Below are positions 1-11,878 of a stretch of 64,000 nt of DNA, one piece after another. Each line of letters starts with the position of its first letter. Position 1 is the stretch's first letter. The DNA comes from Psococerastis gibbosa (lineage: Eukaryota; Arthropoda; Insecta; Psocodea; Psocidae): assembly GCA_963971405.1 (NCBI GenBank), contig OZ020485.1, positions 6,138,001 to 6,202,000 on the forward strand, given 5' to 3'. Below the pieces are notes generated by a model. The model was not told where the DNA came from. It did no database searches and was given only the letters and a program-made list of their open reading frames with translations. Made by a program: the position numbers and the translations under genes.

Positions 1-300
1 TAATGCCGCATTACACTAAAAAAAAATGGGATATCTTAGACTAAAATAGTAAAAATATAGAATTATTACAGCTTTAAATTATGCACAACAAGCAAAAAAT
101 TTGGAATAGGACGGATATGACTCATCAGCCTGACACTATATATTAATATAGACCGTTTAGCTATTCCTGTGAGGCATTACAATTTGTGTGTCAATAAACC
201 GTATGGGCCTTTAACATGGAACAAAAAAGTAGGTAAGCTAAGTACGCGCTAAAAACGGCCACTGTAATTCTCTAAATGTGTAGCTACATTGCAACAAATC

Positions 301-962
301 CTAAGAATGTATTAAGAGGACATGCTACGTAGAAAATTAGCAACACAAAATTTGAGGTTTTTATTGACTTTTTGTTTTTTAATTAATTAACAAAGCAAGT
401 TATTAAAGATTTGGCTCATGTAAGTTGTTGTTGTTTCTAACACCTGCTTTCAGCATTTCTGCTTTAAGCAACCCTGTCAGCCTGGCGGGGGGAGTGAGTC
501 TGTTTGGTAACTTGAGGCACCCTATGGGCAGACTCTTTCACCCGGGGAAAGGGGAGTAAAGTTGACTGACAGGATGGACCTCTTGATTATAGTGGATTCC
601 GAACCACTTGGGGAACATGGTAAAGTCACACGATTAAATCAGAGGTGACCACGACTCGACACGTGTAAGTTGTAGAAGACTACTTCATGCATCAATATTC
701 ATGCAGAAATATTAAATTTTTGGTACCTTAGTTCTTTCATAACAACCAATGGGAAATAAAATTTCGCGTAAACTAGAGTTTTGGGAAAACTACAAAACTG
801 AAAAGTAAAAATACCCGATTACATGATGCACGAAGTAGTCTTCTACAACTTAAGTGAGCCATATTTTTAATAACTTGCTGAGTTAATGAAATAAAATATT
901 AAAAGTATTTAATTTTCGGGTGCCAATTTTCTACGTAACATATCCTCTTAATACATTTTATT
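301..962. mobile_element. Foldback element with long arms, interrupted by a SINE-like insertion
   Basis: The left arm (301-428) and the right arm (about 830-962, reverse complement) share an end reading TGTATTAAGAGGA, then tacgtagaaaatt and gttattaaa..atggctca. A second pair of inner repeats (gaagactacttc at 673 and 831) follows. A diverged copy lies at about 57440-57800 in PGGT1B intron 3. The left half is split by the unit at 429-663. No open frame is present. Class is unknown. Confidence 0.7.
429..663 (-). mobile_element. SINE-like family S3, copy 1, with 10-bp target duplication
   Basis: This 235-bp insertion is bracketed by the direct repeat tgtaagttgt (419-428 and 664-673). Read on the minus strand it ends in a short (AAC)n tail. 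Related copies are at about 3040-3390, 17405-17695 and 58075-58410. Shared blocks include ccaagtggttcggaatcca, ggggaacatgg and gcttaaagcagaaatgctga. The duplication length and simple tail point to LINE-driven insertion; clear tRNA A and B boxes were not identified. Confidence 0.7.
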
Positions 963-1900
963 GTATTCGCTTGTCTCAGAGCTGACAGTGTGTTTATACA
1001 AAAACACGTTGTCAGAGTCTGGGGCAAGACCCAAAAGACCTCAGTAGTAGTCAAGGTAAGCGCTTGGCGGTTAAATGCTTACACACTGAAGTTATAATCA
1101 TTCTGCATTTTTCTCTCTTGGCTTGTGTAATTTTCAACGTAAAAGTACATAAACAGAACAAAAGAAGTACCACACAACAGCTCTTGCAGTGGTGTTTATT
1201 TGTAAACTTACTCATTAATCGCATGAAATGTTGAATTTTTAATTTAGCATGTTACTGACATACTGTCATGCCATATTGATCCGGGTAATTGCATCAAGGG
1301 AGTACGGGAGATTTTATGCATAGAAAATTGCAATAGAAACCACATGTAAAAGCCTCGTTCGGAACAAAGTTTTGTATTGGAACTCTATATTTACAGGGAC
1401 ATCAGAATTTTGGCAACTATCAATAAGCCGATTCATTTTGCAAGACATGATGTTGTATGAACCATGTGTCCTACTACAGACGAATCTACTTGTAGGCTGT
1501 AAATACGTACATAAAGGAAGTGGCAAGGAGTGGAGGGCCACTCCCATTAGTTAACTTGAGTTCTCTCTAGACAAGGTTCCACAGTGATAACCATCTTTAA
1601 CTACATTTAAGCTGAGCGCCTGACGACACTAAACAAATAAAATACAATTTATTGCATTAACAATAATAATTTGTAAAAGTACAAGATTTGCCAAAACTTT
1701 ACCGTATTTAAGATACTGGTAACATGCAAGAAAATCATAAAACTATTAATCAGAATTTTCTGCCATTTGGTCTCTGGGTAAAAGGATAAAAAGATGAGAC
1801 AGTTACGATACCAATGTTCATTGTGCTGATATGAGCAATAAAAAAAATGTACTCCGACTGAATAGGGACCAGGCCAAATTTCGTAAAGAATATAATTACG
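963..1900. other. Gene-free AT-rich stretch, nothing recognised
   Basis: Only short uninformative open frames occur on both strands. No repeat seen elsewhere in the window was matched here. Confidence 0.5.
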
Positions 1901-1909
1901 AAGAATTTC

Positions 1910-2080
1910 ACGGCTGGAGTTACATGATGAAGCAGCAGCAGCAACAGGGATGATAGGCCGTTGCCGATCTGAAAGCGTACTTCCAAACGTTTCGTCAACA
2001 TCTGCAGTCGACATCTTCAGTGTTAAGGAGACTCCGCAACATCTCATCATCCCGGATTCTACTGTTTCATCTTCTTGACG
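1910..2080. repeat. Foldback family F fragment
   Basis: The stretch carries cacggctggagttacatgatg at the left, ttccaaacgtttcgtcaaca in the middle and catcatcccggattctact at the right, the same blocks found as an inverted repeat at 34610-34820 and in part at 27,875-27,950 and 38,575-38,640. No coding capacity is seen. Confidence 0.55.
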
Positions 2081-2247
2081 ACTGCACTGCTCGGGATATG
2101 TTTCACGCAATTTAAGTAGTATGTCCGGCTACCTCGTTCCTTCCAAACGGTCAAGGTCAAGAACCTATTAGGATTGGAAGAACTCAGGACTGACGGAAAA
2201 TTATTTCTAGGGGGCCTATTGGTGAACGTTAATGGCAATGGTGTAAT

Positions 2248-2660
2248 ACTATTTAACAAAGGGTAAGTTGCCTACTGTGTTAATAGTCATTAGAGGCAGG
2301 GGCCTCACAGCTTCATCGAACTATTAGGACGGAGCCCATTGTCAGGCGAGAGCTGTGGTCCAGTAGTTAGAGAGCTTACATTTCAATTGCTGGGAGAACG
2401 GTAGTTCGAAACCTCAAGGGGATCGGATTTACTCCATGATTCAGAGAAGAATACAAGAGCAATGAATCAATCGTCCAGAAACCATCAGTCCTTTTCAGGA
2501 CGATATAGCCTGATGATGGGAGTAGCACAAACTCCCGAAACGTCGCCCCCTGTCTCTGACAATGGGCTCCGTACTAATTGTTCGATGACTGTGAGGCCCC
2601 TGCCTCTAATGACAATTACGCAGCAGGCAATGTAAGTCCACTTAACCATTTGTTAAATGA
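2248..2660. mobile_element. Inverted-repeat element with an internal tRNA-like box A/box B region
   Basis: The two arms match over about 90 bp with small gaps: gtcattagaggcaggggcct (about 2288) against aggcccctgcctctaatgac (about 2594), and ggagcccattgtca against tgacaatgggctcc. Between them, about 2350-2415, the order tggtccagtagttagag and gtagttcgaaacc resembles pol III A and B boxes. This may be a SINE-derived or composite element. Confidence 0.55.
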
Positions 2661-3039
2661 TATTCATATGGGAGGTAGAAATAATACACTAGATCCATAG
2701 CAAGCGACTCTCAGAAGAACACCGCCGAATACGGCAAGAAGAAGCCTAGGACAACTCTATTAATCCAATAGGGACGTGACTACAAATTATAAAAAAAAAG
2801 AAGATAAGAAACAATGTTAATTGACACAAAATTTCACTAAATGTAAGTGGAACGATCTGAAATGATGACAAGAGGCAAAATAATAGAAAAGCACGGGCAA
2901 CGGAATAAAAATAACCGGCCGTTGGTAAATTTATCCGGCCCGTGAGATGGACAGTTTAGTTGGGCTCACAGCCTCAACTCTTCACTTACGTCAAAATTTG
3001 TCACGAATTTTCGAAGAAACCGCGACTTTTTTCACTAAC

Positions 3040-3390
3040 TACAAACCGCCAACGGCCATACCAAGTTGAATCCAACAGAACAGAGCCTGTTCCAAACAGC
3101 GGCAAACTTGGCAGTGTACACAGCGTTGGCAGGGGAACATGGTGGGACATGATAACGCGCTGAGACTACACTGGTCAGTCTGAGTGCGTGTCGAGTCCCG
3201 GTCAACTCCGAATTCATCGTGTGACTTTACTAAGTTCCCCAAGTGGTTCGGAATCCATTATAATCCCCGAGGTGAAGGAGTCTGCCTTTAAGGTGCCTCA
3301 AGTTAATAAACAGACTCACCCCCCTAGCCAGGCTGACAGGATTGCTTAAAGCATAAATGCTGAAAGCAGGCGTTGGAAAACAAACAAACT
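3040..3390 (+). mobile_element. SINE-like family S3, copy 2
   Basis: It is the reverse complement of the 429-663 unit, with extra sequence at the 5' side (ggccataccaagttgaatcc), and ends in a tract of aacaaacaaac. It shows the family's full length to be near 350 bp. The short open frames across it are spurious. Confidence 0.65.
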
Positions 3391-3479
3391 AACTGCAAAT
3401 TATCAAAATAAAGTAATACCCCTTTTTGTCTACAATTGTGAAATTACGCATGTAAAGACTGAGTTAAAACTCCATCTAA

Positions 3480-3863
3480 GGCGCCCATTCCACCGACCGG
3501 CTAGGGCTATTTACAAAAACAGTGACGTGGTAGCAGACATTCAAGACTTGGGCGGGGTTTCCACCAACCTCGCATTGCAGAATTGACGGAAATGTTTATT
3601 TTCCTCTATGCCATAGTTAAAATTGATCAATGATCATACAGTAAAATCACAAACAAACAAACTAAAATTAAAAAATGGCGTCATGGGATATGTTAGGTAC
3701 AAATATTTTAATAGATTTCTATAAAAAGAAAAATTCTAATTTCCGTCAATGTCATTTGCATTCTGCAATGCGAGGTCGGTGGAAACCCCGCCTAAGTCTT
3801 GAATGTCTGCTACCACGTCACTGTTTTTGTAAATAGCCCTAGCCGGTCGGTGGAATGGGCGCC
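3480..3863. mobile_element. Harbinger-like foldback MITE, copy (a)
   Basis: Long terminal inverted repeats begin GGCGCCCATTCCACCGACCG and run about 110 bp inward, including gacgtggtagcagacattc. The flanks are TAA on the left and TTA on the right. A closely related copy lies at 60642-61024. No transposase frame is present. Confidence 0.75.
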
Positions 3864-3896
3864 TTAGTGGCAATATACACTATTGCTGAGAGATAC

Positions 3897-3911
3897 TATA
3901 TATATATATTG
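3897..3911. repeat. (TA)n microsatellite
   Basis: A short uninterrupted TA run follows the MITE by about 35 bp. Similar runs occur at about 13060-13080, 14995-15012 and 48455-48475. Confidence 0.7.
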
Positions 3912-4650
3912 TACATCATGTAGAGTGTGAATGAGGAACAATAGTAGACCATCAAAATCAACAATTGCCTTCTGCTGTGACCGAAAGAAGCCTCACAAGG
4001 CTAAGCTCGTCAGCACTGCACGCTTTTTCTATTCAATGACCCTGACCACGATACAGAAATTATGTACTTTAATAGGGGCACTCACTATCATATGCTTAAG
4101 TCTTCAACTTACCTACTAAAGGACTGGTTGGCACTCGCGATGTCTAATGCAGGACAGACATAAGACATTTGAGAAGTGCACTGAATTATATGAGAAGGCT
4201 GTTTACAAACATGGCCAACTCCAAGTTGTAGAATTTTTCAGGAGTGCGGATTTTCTGTTGAAAATTGCATTAAGTTTATAGCTAACCCTAGACTTCTCAG
4301 CGCTTCTGTGCTCAATCTGGCTGATTTTGTCACATTATTTTACAAAGTGCAGGTGGACATTAAAATTTTCTGCAAGGTCGGATCAAAACCCCATTTTGTG
4401 AAAAAATGGAGTTGGCCACGTTTGTAACCAAGCTCCTCATATATACAAAATTTATAAAACGCTGGTAGATTGGGGATTGGGACCCTCACGCTTTCTGGGT
4501 TCCAAATGCTTGCATACAACATACTGCATAGCAGCATAATAAAAACAAAACAAAAGGTTTGGCTGGGCAATCGAGGCTCGGTGTAGCATTTTTTATGTTG
4601 TATCGTTATTGTTTTGTAGAGATGGAAAATAAATTATTCATTCATTCCTG

Positions 4651-4819
4651 CAGCCTGATCATGGCGATTATAATACCGGTATTTATTTAATCCCCTGGTA
4701 TTAAAAATGTAAACAAGATAATTTTATAATGGAAAGTGCTATTAAAAATTTGTTTGTTTACGATTTTAATACCAGGGGATTAAATAAATACCGGTATTAT
4801 AATCGCCATGATCAGGCTG
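4651..4819. mobile_element. MITE family M2, copy 1 (64-bp arms)
   Basis: Nearly perfect inverted arms of about 64 bp start CAGCCTGATCATGGCGATTA and contain ataccggtatttatttaatc; the centre is only about 40 bp and AT-rich. Copies at 61543-61711 and 62595-62757, and a longer relative at 62758-63235, define the family. The element is non-coding. Target duplication is unclear. Confidence 0.85.
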
Positions 4820-5623
4820 CTGATGAGTCCACCGGGCCATTCCACATTAAATAACTGTTTATGTCAGTTTTGGCTCCAGAGCCAAATTTTTGTTGTAGTG
4901 AACAAATTGGCCCTTAACGTAAAAAGCCACCCTGAAAAAATTCATGGGTATGGCATTGATTTAGCTATTTTAGGCTACATGTATTTTTACAATAAAATAG
5001 TTATACATTAAGTGCATTAGCCGAAAGGGACGCCGTTTTCAAGCCTCAATCCAATTTATTCAATATTATTAAAATATATTTTTTAATTCTATATCAAAAA
5101 TTAGAAAGATGATAGTAATTATTTAAAAAAAATCTAAGGAGAATGGATGATTTTTGGTCAAATCCACACTCAAAAGGGGCAAATGTTTCTCGGTCCCATG
5201 GTGCAAAAATCCACTGCACGTCTGTGCTCAAACTATACCCAAACGTTGCAGGAAAAAGTATGTATTAGCTTTTGTTGTAATTTTTTTTGGCAACTCGGTC
5301 AAAAACTCGTGTAAAGTGGTCGCATACGCAAGTTCAATGGGATTGGCAGCCAGACAGAAGAATTGGCAACTCTCTGTGTAAGTGGGCCCCAAAGCGCAAG
5401 ACAGGTGGATGACGGGCCGTATGACCGGGCTTCCTGTTTCCGCATTGTCAGAGTGCTACACCAACATTTTCATTTAAGTTGAAACCCATCTTTACGGGAC
5501 AACCCTTAAAAAACCTAACAGGTGCACAAAAAAACTTAATTTCACAGGAAATGTTAGTTATCAATGATAGAATGAAGTGTTATTTTTGATATAACATGTC
5601 CGTCACTGAGGTCAATAAATAAT

Positions 5624-5820
5624 GCCAGGACATGTAGAGTAGTGATACGGACTCTGACTTTCACCCTATAGGTTGTTGGTTCGAGTCCTACACTTGCTAC
5701 ATTTTCTGGCCATGCTTCGGAGGGCATGTAAAGCAGGCGGTCCCGGGCCTTCCTAGTTGAGTGAAGAAAGGGCTTTATGGCTCTAACACGCTAGGTTGCG
5801 CTTAGTCATGGAACAAAAAG
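5624..5820 (+). mobile_element. tRNA-derived SINE family S1, full-length copy
   Basis: The head has a box A-like gtagagtagtgatacgg and an exact box B, GGTTCGAGTCC (5678-5688), in tRNA spacing. The body includes ttctggccatgcttcggagg and aaagcaggcggtcc, and the end is an A-rich catggaacaaaaag. Other copies: about 15040-15529 (split), 19224-19420, 24978-25045 (partial), 35752-35880 and 45568-45735 (minus). Pol III transcription and LINE-driven mobilisation are inferred from the class. Confidence 0.82.
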
Positions 5821-6242
5821 TTGTTATTTAAATAAATACGTAATTACCTGAACCACCCTAGCGGAGAGCTATGCTGCGCCTGAATACGCCGACTGGTCAC
5901 AGCTATGGATCTTGTTTTCAATATAAAAAAAACTGATAGGGGGCGCGTTACCGGCGGAAATCTATATTAGTGATAGCCAAAAACTATATTTCATATAATG
6001 TAGAGTAATGTAAAGTATCTCATATTTCATATAATGAAATAATGAAAAATTCCCCAATGATCTCGCTCTACGATCTACATTTCCAGCCTCAACCGCTTAT
6101 TAAAGACCGAGAAATGAACGCTTTCCCAGGCATAACCTTGCGCAGATGAAGTTCAGAACGTATAGCGTATAAAGTTACATATAATACAGACCAGTCCAAG
6201 GTTTCCTTCCTTCTTTTCAATTTACATGCAGATCGGTTAGGC

Positions 6243-6614
6243 CAACTGTTCCTAACTGGTGCGCCGCGCCCCACTCGTGTGGGGGGGGGGGGGGGTGTTG
6301 AGGCGCGGCTAGATATGAAAATGATATGATTAGTCAGAATTCAGAGAGGATTTTCAACTTTTGTGTATTTATACAAACAAAAACGGAAACAAATATGGTC
6401 ATGAGCTTAGGGTAAAAATTACGAATAGAAATCCTGGCCTGACATTGACTCACATGTGCCATCCAGTCAAAAAGCTCACTAATTAATTGAATACAAAATT
6501 CTCATTCGATAGTCCTGTGTTATTTAAGCAGTAGTAGCGAAGTGTAGTACATTAAAAAGTTACAGGTGTTATTTGCGATGGGGAAGCGAGGTTCAAAAAG
6601 GTTGGGAACCGCTG
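6243..6614. mobile_element. hAT-like MITE with 8-bp target duplication
   Basis: The flanking direct repeat ggttaggc is exact (6235-6242 and 6615-6622). The right end read inward is CAGCGGTTCCCAACCT and the left is CAACTGTTCCTAACT, a hAT-type terminus. The left part contains a long G tract. There is no transposase. Confidence 0.8.
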
Positions 6615-6979
6615 GGTTAGGCTTAGTAGTCGATATAGTAGGTACGGTACTTACGCATTATGAAACAGTAAATACAGCACAATCTCAGCCAATTGATGAA
6701 TAGCAATATCAATTTCTTACCTGAAACAAATAAAAAATCTATTATGATACTAGTACATGATACATGAACAAGACATGTTAGGTAATATTCCAAAAGCACT
6801 TGTATCCTTTATTTTAATAAACATTTCCCCTGAGAGAGACCCCGTTGTTTTCAACAACATCAATGTGTCTTTGTCTGAAAAACTTTAGGTTTACTGTTGC
6901 CAAAATACGTAGAAACCCAATTTGCATATATTTCCAAAAAAGTTCCCCCGGGGAACACCCCTGGGCCCCGTGTAACGTT

Positions 6980-7310
6980 TGGCCGGCAAAAATAATTATC
7001 ACGTTCTGTGGCGATGCTGAGGTCCTGAGGCGAATGAATAACGAAGCCAAGTTGCTGCTGACGGTTATGAAGCGGAAACTAATACACTTCAGCCATGTGA
7101 TGAGGAATGAAAAGTATCGCATTCTGTATGTAATAATCCAAGGCAAGACAGAAGGACAGAAGGCTCCCGGCAGAAGAAGAAAATCCTGGTTGAAAAACGT
7201 GAGGCAGTGGTTAGGCAAGAACACGACTTTCTTTTTAAGAGCAGCAGTCTTCAAGGTCCAAATTGCCATGATGATCGCCAATTTTCGATAGAGGAGGCAT
7301 TAAATGAAGA
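6980..7310 (+). pseudogene. LINE reverse-transcriptase C-terminal fragment
   Basis: The frame reads LLTVMKRKLIHFSHVMRNEKY, PGRRRKSWLKNVRQWLG and KVQIAMMIANFR, the conserved tail that follows the reverse-transcriptase domain in RTE/CR1-like non-LTR elements of insects. No catalytic domain remains, so it is a 5'-truncated remnant. Confidence 0.6.
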
Positions 7311-7959
7311 AGAAAAATAGTTAGCCATCGGCATAGCCTGTGGATTTGCAGCAACGTGCAGCTCGACCAATCTGAACACTGTGCACCCGCAGTATACTGC
7401 AAATAAAGAGCAGCAGTCTGCCAATTGCCATGATGATCATCAGTCTTCAATAGAAGAGGCATTTAACGAGGAAAAGGGAGGCTCTAGGTACAGACGGACG
7501 ATCCTCGCAGTCGCGGAATGCTGACCTCTTTTCCATTGTAGGGATAGGGCTTTATTTATGGTTAGTGCAAACCCACAGAATCATTTAAAGAAGAAGTGGC
7601 CACAGGTTCGACCCCCTCCGACAAAAACCGGGCTACGGCTTTGCTGGAAAAGCAGCTATCTCCCCTAGACCGTAAGAAATAGTGCAGCTTTCAGGCTGAA
7701 GTGGAGGGCCTCGATTACTCCTCATTGTCAAGGTAGATTGGTAGTGCAGTGCATACATCATGCGGACTGCGGAGCGGGAGGATGTGGGAGGAGTACGTCA
7801 GTGACCGACCGCTGGACGTGACCACCAGCTCTTATACCTCCCGTTTAGTTGCTACCAAATCAAACAAATCAAATAGATTGAATGACAACCTAAAACCTGC
7901 CCTGTCTGCCCTAAACTTGCCATTTGTATATACTAATGGCTAAACCAAAGGGCATTTGA

Positions 7960-8335
7960 AATGTGGTGCTATCGTCGCATGCTACAAATACCTCGGCAAG
8001 CCCAAGTTTTACAAATGAGGAGGTTCTAACCAGAATAAGCGAAAGCAAAAAACTGGTTGCATCGATAAATACAAGAAGAGCTCACTGGATTGGATTTTTG
8101 CTTCGACACGAGAAGTTCGTAAGCTGCATCATAGAGGGAACCACAGAAGATGTCAACCAACCTGGACGCCTGAGAAAAGAATATCTGCAGCAAGTGATGG
8201 AGGATGTACGTGGAGCTGAAGAGAGCGTGCCAGGATCAAGGGGAGTGGAGGCATCGATGCCACATGTTGGCATGTTGCTGCCAACCAGCCAGCTGGCTGT
8301 AACTTGTAGAAGAAGAAGCCAAAGGGCAGACACAT
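7960..8335 (+). pseudogene. LINE C-terminal fragment (RRAHWIGFLLRH type)
   Basis: The open stretch contains SINTRRAHWIGFLLRHEKF, IIEGTTEDVNQPGRLRKEYL and QQVMEDV. The same order of motifs appears at 42310-42540 and 24478-24680 and, inverted, at 40440-40510, so one LINE family left several tails in this window. Confidence 0.65.
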
Positions 8336-9334
8336 AAGTAAAAATTCTTGCAAGGATTTCAAGCCACGAGAGAGCCTATACCATATTGATTGTCAGGCCA
8401 TAATGTACTTGTACAGTATCCTTACACGATCACTAGAAAATATGGAAGCTAAGGCCGAACGGAATCCTCGAGAGAGAAAAAACATCTTTGCTCTGCTCAA
8501 AGAAATAAAACCGTACCTAGAATGCTAAGTAAGTAAATAATGTATTGATATTTTACAAGGTAGGTACTTTTTAAATGCAAAATACCCATTTCCCAACTGG
8601 ATGAAACCGAGGTTTCAACGTGGAAGGGGTGCTTAAAACGCATGTTATACGAGGTCTGTTCAAAAAGTATCGCTAATTATGAATTTCCGCTGGCTACAGT
8701 ATGTATATATATATTTTTTTTCATAGTGTTATGTTGGTACTCATGTCCCTATGCTGACAAGGTCGTTCACACAACAACCGCTAGTTTGAAAATAGTAACA
8801 AAACACTTCAATTATGAAAGCAAGAATCATTGTACAGAACGCGTTAGTATTCTGGCGATGGAGCTGAGCAACCGTGCGTGGAATGATCGACAACTCTAGA
8901 CCGAAACCAGCCCATTATCATAATTTTTAGAACAGCTGCAAGAGGCGCTATACTTGTACATGTACTTGGAATAGGTACAGGTACATACCGATTGGGACGG
9001 ACCACGAGTGGATTTAGGCATTTTTTGGCTATTATTTATGGACAGGCACGCAGGAATGACAAAAAAGAGAAATGAAAGAGCGGCTTAGTAATTGCTCATA
9101 TCAGCACTTAGCACTGAAAAAATGTTCGAGAGGTTATTAAACAGAACAAAGAGGCTGAGAGTGGGGGGTGAGTATGAAAGAGAAAGATAAGCACTTCCGT
9201 GCTGGGTGGCTCATTACATATTGTCAGCTGAACGTCTGCAGACGTCTTCCCCCGCACATGACTAACCACACAACCAAGAAGCTCCGGACAAGTACCTCAA
9301 GAGGGACATCGAGGGAGATTTTTTTTTTTTTTTT

Positions 9335-10200
9335 TTTAAAGATTAATCGCATACAAACAATTTAATGAATGTATCCGATTGACCTTTTCAGTCGCCTCTG
9401 TATGTTATTACCCGTGATGAGTACGACACGTCTCCGATTGCATGGCGAGTAAAGACTCGCACAAGCGCAAGCACGTTACCCAGTGGCGGCTCGTCCATAA
9501 GGGCACTGGGGCTACAGCCCTCCCATAATTTTACAGGCAAACAAAGCAATTTCCTTTTAATAATAATAATAATAATAAAATAATAATATACTATTCTGAA
9601 GAAAAATGCAACTGCTACAATTCGGCTATGCTATGTGCGTGCTCTGGGCAACTTGGGGCAATTTTCAATTTAGCCCCGGGTCGCCATGGCAACCGAGTCA
9701 GGCAAAAGTTAAGAAGATCGTTCGCACCATTGAAAAGGTGTACACAACTTTTCTCTTATGGACCTTGCAATGCAATTCATGCCATATGCATTTATACATG
9801 GGCAGCGGGGCAGCGCCCCAAAAATGACTTTAAATGTTTCGTATTAATAATATCGTTGAATATTGGTATTTTTTTAAAATCATAATTATAAGAGTTATTT
9901 TTGAGAAGAGTTTCACTATTTTGTCATGACTGATGATTATTATAAAATTTTTCAAAGAAGAATTTTTGACTAGGGAAGTCAGGTTCTGCCCAACGGCCAG
10001 GCAGGGTAATGTAAACAAATATTACAAAAATGTAAACAGCGAGTGATAGACTTGTCTGCCACATCGAAATGCCGAAGAATCTATTTGATATTCAAGTAGT
10101 GGTAAGTTATTTGCTATTACTTTATTACAATTCGTTGCCCCACCATTTTGATACACCACGAGCCGCCACTGACGTTACCACCTGGCCATCGAAGTATTAT
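9335..10200 (-). mobile_element. tRNA-like SINE family S2, copy split by a hAT MITE
   Basis: A poly-T (minus-strand poly-A tail, 9319-9337) is followed by the reverse complement of the unit seen at about 46295-46480 and 46987-47162 (aacaatttaatgaatgtatc, then ctccgattgcatgg). The match stops at 9480 and resumes after 10171 with acctggccatcgaagt, showing that the SINE was here first. Confidence 0.75.
9481..10171. mobile_element. hAT MITE (CAGTGGCGGCTCGT ends) with exact 8-bp duplication
   Basis: Terminal inverted repeats CAGTGGCGGCTCGT and ACGAGCCGCCACTG are exact, and acgttacc lies on both sides (9473-9480, 10172-10179). The 691-bp interior has no long open frame. Eight-base duplications and CAGTGGCG ends are typical of hAT transposons. 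Confidence 0.9.
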
Positions 10201-10641
10201 CAAGGTCCCATATCCAAATCGTCGAGAAACCTCCTATTATATTATTAGTACGTATGGCCGCTGCCGATTTGACGGGACACGGGCCCTGTCCTATAAATGG
10301 GCAGACTGAGTATTTGTGAAATCAAAAAATACCTCATACGAAATTCATGACATTTGGTAAAATAATATGAAATTAATAAAAAAGCACGGCGCATTCAAGC
10401 ATCTGAAAATGGCGCGAAATATGAGTTTATTATTTTTATGCATGGTGAGACATGCGCTTGTGCGACTAAATATGGCTTCAAACATGATTTTATACTTTGG
10501 TCGTATTTCTTACAATTTCCTTTTTAATAGGGCGGGGGGTTCTGGAAGACATGGTCCCTTTCGGAAGCATCTTCAGACAATGGGTTATCCCATCGAGGAG
10601 GACAAGGCACTGCCTGCTGGACAGGGAAACAGGGTCACATC

Positions 10642-10802
10642 CAAGGCCGTAGCCAGGATTTTTTTTTTGGGGGGGGGGTAGAAATTTAATTGGGTATTAC
10701 ATAGTGGTTTTTATTTTTCCTCTCAATATCCGATTCTATTTAGTATCAAGCCATTTAATTTGAGGGGGGGGGGGGTTTGAATCCCCCTCGGGTACGGTCT
10801 TG
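10642..10802. mobile_element. Short hAT-like MITE (CAAGGCCGTAGCC ends)
   Basis: This 161-bp unit begins CAAGGCCGTAGCC and ends GGGTACGGTCTTG, with gtcacatc duplicated at both flanks (10634-10641, 10803-10810). Both termini adjoin homopolymer G tracts. A related copy in inverted orientation is at 20680-20866. Confidence 0.72.
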
Positions 10803-11354
10803 GTCACATCAGCTGCTGACATGTTCTGCTCTGCGGAGACGGAAAATGTTTCAGGCAAGCCATTCTCCGGCGGGGAGGTCGGCCCGGATGATGAACGAAA
10901 CTGGGGTTTTCTAGAGAAAAGATGCGCAGTGCTCGATGGGTCTCAAGGGATCTACAAATGTCTTTGGTTCTGCAAGGAACCCCCATCAGGAGGAGTTCAA
11001 AACCAACCACACAACCTCAAATTTAGTACGATGGATAAACAGAAGTACAGTAGTGAGCGCAAACAATCTGGTTTAATTTACGAAGGCAGCACACCACTCA
11101 GTTCTGCACAACCCCCTAAATTTGCCGAGAACAGAACCAATATTTTAGGACTGTTTAAGTTAAAAGAAATAATAATGGGAAAGGGGTTGAGATTGAGAAT
11201 TCTCGATAAAAGACACCCAGGTCAGTAGGGATCGTGGAGATACAAAGCAGAGCTCAACTTCTGAACAGAAAGTTTAATTTAAAAATTAGTGTTGTGAATA
11301 GCCGATCAAACAAAATTTTTGAATTGTATTATTGACATTTCCATTAAAATGTTA

Positions 11355-11425
11355 TAAGAGTGGGCCGAAAAGCCCAAAATTCGGCTATATGGAAAATAAA
11401 GAAAATTTTCTTTCTTTCTTTTAAA
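11355..11425 (+). repeat. LINE 3' end with CTTT-type tail
   Basis: The 3'-UTR signature aagagtgggccgaaaagccc is followed by a tatggaaaataaag block and a ctttctttcttt tail. The same end occurs at 17035-17105, 37210-37290 and, inverted, at 15085-15170. Confidence 0.65.
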
Positions 11426-11552
11426 ATCTGAATACAAGTGAATATCAACAGAATATCAGCAGTGAGGCGAACATCATTTCAGATTTTCTGTTTATTCGAG
11501 GATACCTTCCTTCCTTCCTTCTAAAAGAAGAAAGAAGAGGATTCGTAGAAAC

Positions 11553-11878
11553 CAGTGCCGGGTTTGGCTATGGGGCCAGGAGGGCCATGGCCCTAGGGCC
11601 CCCACAAAAAGTGGCAAAACACAAAACAGCAATAGATGGAACAACTAAAACAACAAACAAAAGCAAACAAATAAACTTGTCGAAATATTTGGCGGGAAAT
11701 TGGAACGTGCCGTGGCATCAATGATAAATCGCCTTACTCTATTCTATTTTGCATCCTGTGTCTCCATTTTATAAAATGATGGTGGAATATTCGTGTATGG
11801 GTGCAAGACTTTTCGCCCGAGAAAGGGCCCCACACAATTCCGGGCCCAGGAGCCCCCACAAGGCCAAATCCGGCACTG
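11553..11878. mobile_element. hAT-like MITE (CAGTGCCGG ends) with 8-bp duplication
   Basis: Terminal repeats CAGTGCCGGGTTTGGC and GCCAAATCCGGCACTG flank 326 bp; gtagaaac is duplicated exactly (11545-11552, 11879-11886). Interior GGGCCC-rich blocks near both ends (gggccatggccctagggccc, cgggcccaggagccccc) are subterminal repeats. It is non-coding. Confidence 0.85.

Noticed and set aside
6814-7281. 155-residue minus-strand frame
   Set aside because: It is the shadow of the LINE tail on the plus strand, which shows real family motifs.
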